Of a stretch of DNA of 64,000 nt, positions 61,628 to 64,000 are shown one piece after another. The stretch lies in contig CM051004.1 of assembly GCA_027704905.1 (NCBI GenBank), forward strand, positions 14,882,164-14,946,163, in the 5' to 3' direction. The first letter of the stretch is position 1. Every line of letters starts with the position of its first letter. Both the position numbers and the translations under genes were made by a program. The notes below the pieces were generated by a model. The model ran no database searches. It saw only the letters and a program-made list of their open reading frames with translations, and was not told where the DNA came from. This stretch comes from Muraenolepis orangiensis. Taxonomy: Eukaryota; Chordata; Actinopteri; Gadiformes; Muraenolepididae.

Positions 61628-61927
61628 CTAGAGGAGCCTGGAGGAGACAAAGGCGTGGACAAGCTTTTCAGCATCTGGCAGACTGAATGTGCGTTTAGTG
61701 ATATTTCTGAGGTGGTAGAAGGAGGTCTTGCATGTTTGTTTGATGTGGGCCTCAAAGGTCAGGTGAGGATCCATTTTAACACCCAGATTGGTAACAGTTG
61801 ATGAGAGTGAAATGTTCTGACCGGAGAAGGTGATGCTGGTGATGGAGGATGAAAGGACCTGATGTGGAGTGCCAACTAGAAAGGCTTCAGTCTTGGAGCT
61901 GTTTAATTTAAGGAAGTTGTGCTTCAT
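61628..61927 (-). mobile_element. Second L2-like LINE fragment
   Basis: Minus-strand frame with FLKLNSSKTEAFLVGTPHQV, TVTNLGVKMDPHLTFEAHIK and LPDAEKLVHAFVSSRLL, the region after the reverse transcriptase active site in teleost L2 elements. It abuts the fragment above, as a chimera. Confidence 0.75.
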
Positions 61928-61930
61928 AAT

Positions 61931-62533
61931 AAAATGTCCTTGAACTTATTCAAAGTTGGTGCAATAGTAAGGTATTCAATGTTGTATTTAACTCTATGAC
62001 TTTTGGACAGGTTATTTCACTTCAGCCTTAGTTTAAATGTCCCTACCAGTAGATGGTGGTCAGATGCTGCATGGTGTCCATGTTATTTCTCCCAGGCCCA
62101 AGACAGAGAGATTGTAGCGCACCATTTCTTTGGCAATGGTAGCAGCCTTGCCAGCCTGGAACATGGTCTGGACATTCCCCACAGGGGTGGATTTCTTTGG
62201 TGTCAGAAGGTGTACCAACTTCCCAGCTTCCTTGTGGGTTTGACTCATTTCTAGGGCACCTTCCTCAACCAAGTCTTTGATGCTTTGATGCTGATTTGTG
62301 AACCCCTAACTTGCTTAAGTCCTGACATTAATAGTGCTCAGCATTGTCTCAGTTGTATATTCTAGCAAGTGTATATCCTTAATGTTGATAACACGCTCTT
62401 ATCACAGCTACTTAAGCAGGTGACCTGGCAGTACGAAATTGTGTTATTCATCTTGTTAATATGAATGCTTGTGAACTGCTCTATTTTTTATGTTCGCGTA
62501 CCTCAGCGTTATGCTATTGTCTACTTCAACAAA
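61931..62533. other. No gene recognised
   Basis: A possible short minus-strand frame at 62272-62060 has no recognised motif. Nothing else is visible. Confidence 0.35.
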
Positions 62534-62596
62534 TGTACACCTTGTAAGTCGCTTTGGATAAAAGCGTCTGCCAAATGCCCTAAATGTAAATGTAAG
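62534..62596 (-). repeat. Short dispersed repeat (inverse orientation)
   Basis: Reverse complement of the elements at 1997 and 18880 (TGTAAGTCGCTTTGGATAAA core). Confidence 0.6.
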
Positions 62597-62994
62597 GCTT
62601 TCATTCGTCAGTGTTTCTGTAACTACTGCTTTTTTCCGGGATGAGGAAGCTAACCCCATGCCCAACCCCCAACCTGGAGGACCAGGGACTACAATTGGTC
62701 TGCTTCCTACCCCTTGACCAGTCTGGTTTGGTTGAACCTGCCAGGGGTGTAAACCCCCTCCAGCTTTGCTCTCAGGGTCATCGGAGTACGCAAGCCTCTC
62801 CACCACGACAAAGTATGCAGTCCAGGAGAGGCAAATACAATATACATAGGCCTAACCGTGTAGGCTTTGTGTGAGTCCAACCTAATGACTCAGCAGGCTC
62901 GACAAAGTGTCATTAAACAAATGCTTGTAGAAATGCACAGTGTTGAACTATCTTTCTCATAGACTTTGTACAAATTGATAATTGCCATGAATGT

Positions 62995-63100
62995 AAAGCA
63001 TCTTAAATGGCAGACTCAAAAGATTTAAGATGTGTTTGTTTGCCAAGTTCAACAAGAACAATGGAATGCTTACTCCCCATTCCCTCCCTTAGTATGCATA
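62995..63100 (-). pseudogene. Possible CYP2 intron-1 relic
   Basis: AAGATTTAAGATG and ACAATGGAATGCTTACTC, followed by a C/T-rich stretch, match intron 1 of CYP2 copies A-D (for example 14846-14925). No exon is found beside it. It suggests a decayed sixth copy or a displaced intron fragment. Confidence 0.4.
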
Positions 63101-63230
63101 TCAACAACTATACTATACTAAATACTATTCTATAAACAACACTATATACTACCTACTATATACTATACTATATACCAGTGGCGAACCATGTCTATCACAA
63201 CTGGACCTTCTGTAGACCATATGTATATGT

Positions 63231-63456
63231 CTTGTCATTAGCACGTTCACCTCTAAATATCAACGTCAAATGTCAAAATATCAAAACCTAAATCCTACTA
63301 TTACGGAAGTTATGTTACATTAAGTGTTTTCCTCTCATAAAGCTGTGTTAAGACTTTTCCTTACTGGCTCAATAGAGAGGAAAACACTTAATGTCACATA
63401 ACGTCCATAATGGTAGGATTTAAGTTTAGATGACAGGTGAAAGTGCTAATGACAAG
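63231..63456. mobile_element. Foldback MITE-like element (226 bp)
   Basis: The outer arms CTTGTCATTAGCAC (63231-63244) and 63443-63456 are exact inverse copies. The inner arms 63290-63336 and 63375-63421 pair over 47 bp with a few mismatches. Confidence 0.75.
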
Positions 63457-64000
63457 ACCAAAAATTTGGTGATTATTGATCGCGGTTTTGTAACTCTTAG
63501 TTACGTTTCAGTCTTAGTTACGTTTGCCTTTTCACGTTAAGCGTTTTAGACTGTCCCTCGATGAATTACTGTACTGGTATTGTACTGTAGCTCGCTACAT
63601 CATCACACACCATTAGGACCTACTCCACTCAGCTGGGACTATTAGGTTTCATAGACAAATGGCTGCCACACAACCACACCTTGGTAACAATTACCAATGC
63701 AAAGAAAGATCAAGTCAAAACTCTCAATTGAAATGCACAACAATGCTTAACAAACTCAAGACAGCCATTAACTAATCATTCAACAAGTGTGTGGAAACAA
63801 AATGCAACCAGCTCAACGAGACGCAACACTGCGGCAAAACCAGCAAAGACAAATTGGTCTCAGTCACCAATGATGTTCACTTAAAGACTAAATACATTCT
63901 CTTGTCCTTATGTATGAATGTTTCGATAACCCATCATAAAGCTGATCACTGCTTTTCAGATCCAAAAGAAGTTGCCTTTCAATGGTATTCAAGGTATGGA
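63457..64000. other. No gene recognised
   Basis: AT-rich right edge of the window. No coding signal or repeat that I can name. Confidence 0.35.

Overview
The window looks like nuclear DNA of a teleost fish. It has split genes with GT-AG introns, five copies of a vertebrate-type cytochrome P450 family 2 (CYP2) gene with the canonical nine-exon layout, and fish-typical transposons (L2-like LINEs, Ty3/gypsy elements, hAT and THAP/DDE elements, many CA microsatellites). The species cannot be fixed from the sequence.

The backbone is a tandem array of CYP2 genes, all on the minus strand, repeated with a period of about 11.3 kb. Copy A (2251-3879) shows only exons 1-3. Copies B (9951-15248) and C (21247-26580) are complete, and each gives an uninterrupted 498-codon reading frame across nine exons. 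Copy D (36501-37017) keeps only exon 1 and part of exon 2, next to a 1-kb run of N and a block of foreign sequence. Copy E (45955-56897) is an older, diverged copy with all nine exons, but a 2-bp deletion at the start of exon 6 breaks its frame. A short intron-1-like relic at about 62995-63100 hints at a further decayed copy. The spacer between genes was duplicated with them. It carries an antisense dead THAP/DDE transposase and a sense SWIM zinc-finger relic in every unit.

Young transposons have landed at different places in the different units, so the sister units act as empty-site controls. They include four copies of one 5'-truncated L2-like LINE, a solo LTR (17038-18485) with 4-bp target duplication ATAC, a nearly complete gypsy element (40765-45012) with target duplication CTAT, and a gypsy-like element lacking pol (30363-34406) whose left flank is duplicated together with its LTR. 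Intron 2 of copy E holds a 2.6-kb hAT element with a LINE nested in it.

Right of copy E (57.0-64 kb) there is no recognisable host gene. It is a graveyard of nested elements: a minus-strand LINE split by an LTR-like element, which is itself split by a hAT element with two adjoining perfect hairpins. The far left edge (1-1702, minus) carries a long open frame for an unrecognised, possibly transposase-derived protein that runs off the window.

No tRNA, rRNA or CRISPR was recognised. The most distinctive observations are: the long TG repeats lying 8 nt from the splice acceptor of the haem-binding exon in copies B, C and E; the unit-specific perfect palindromes that look like template-switch mutations; the double hairpin in the hAT element; and the duplicated flank-plus-LTR block.
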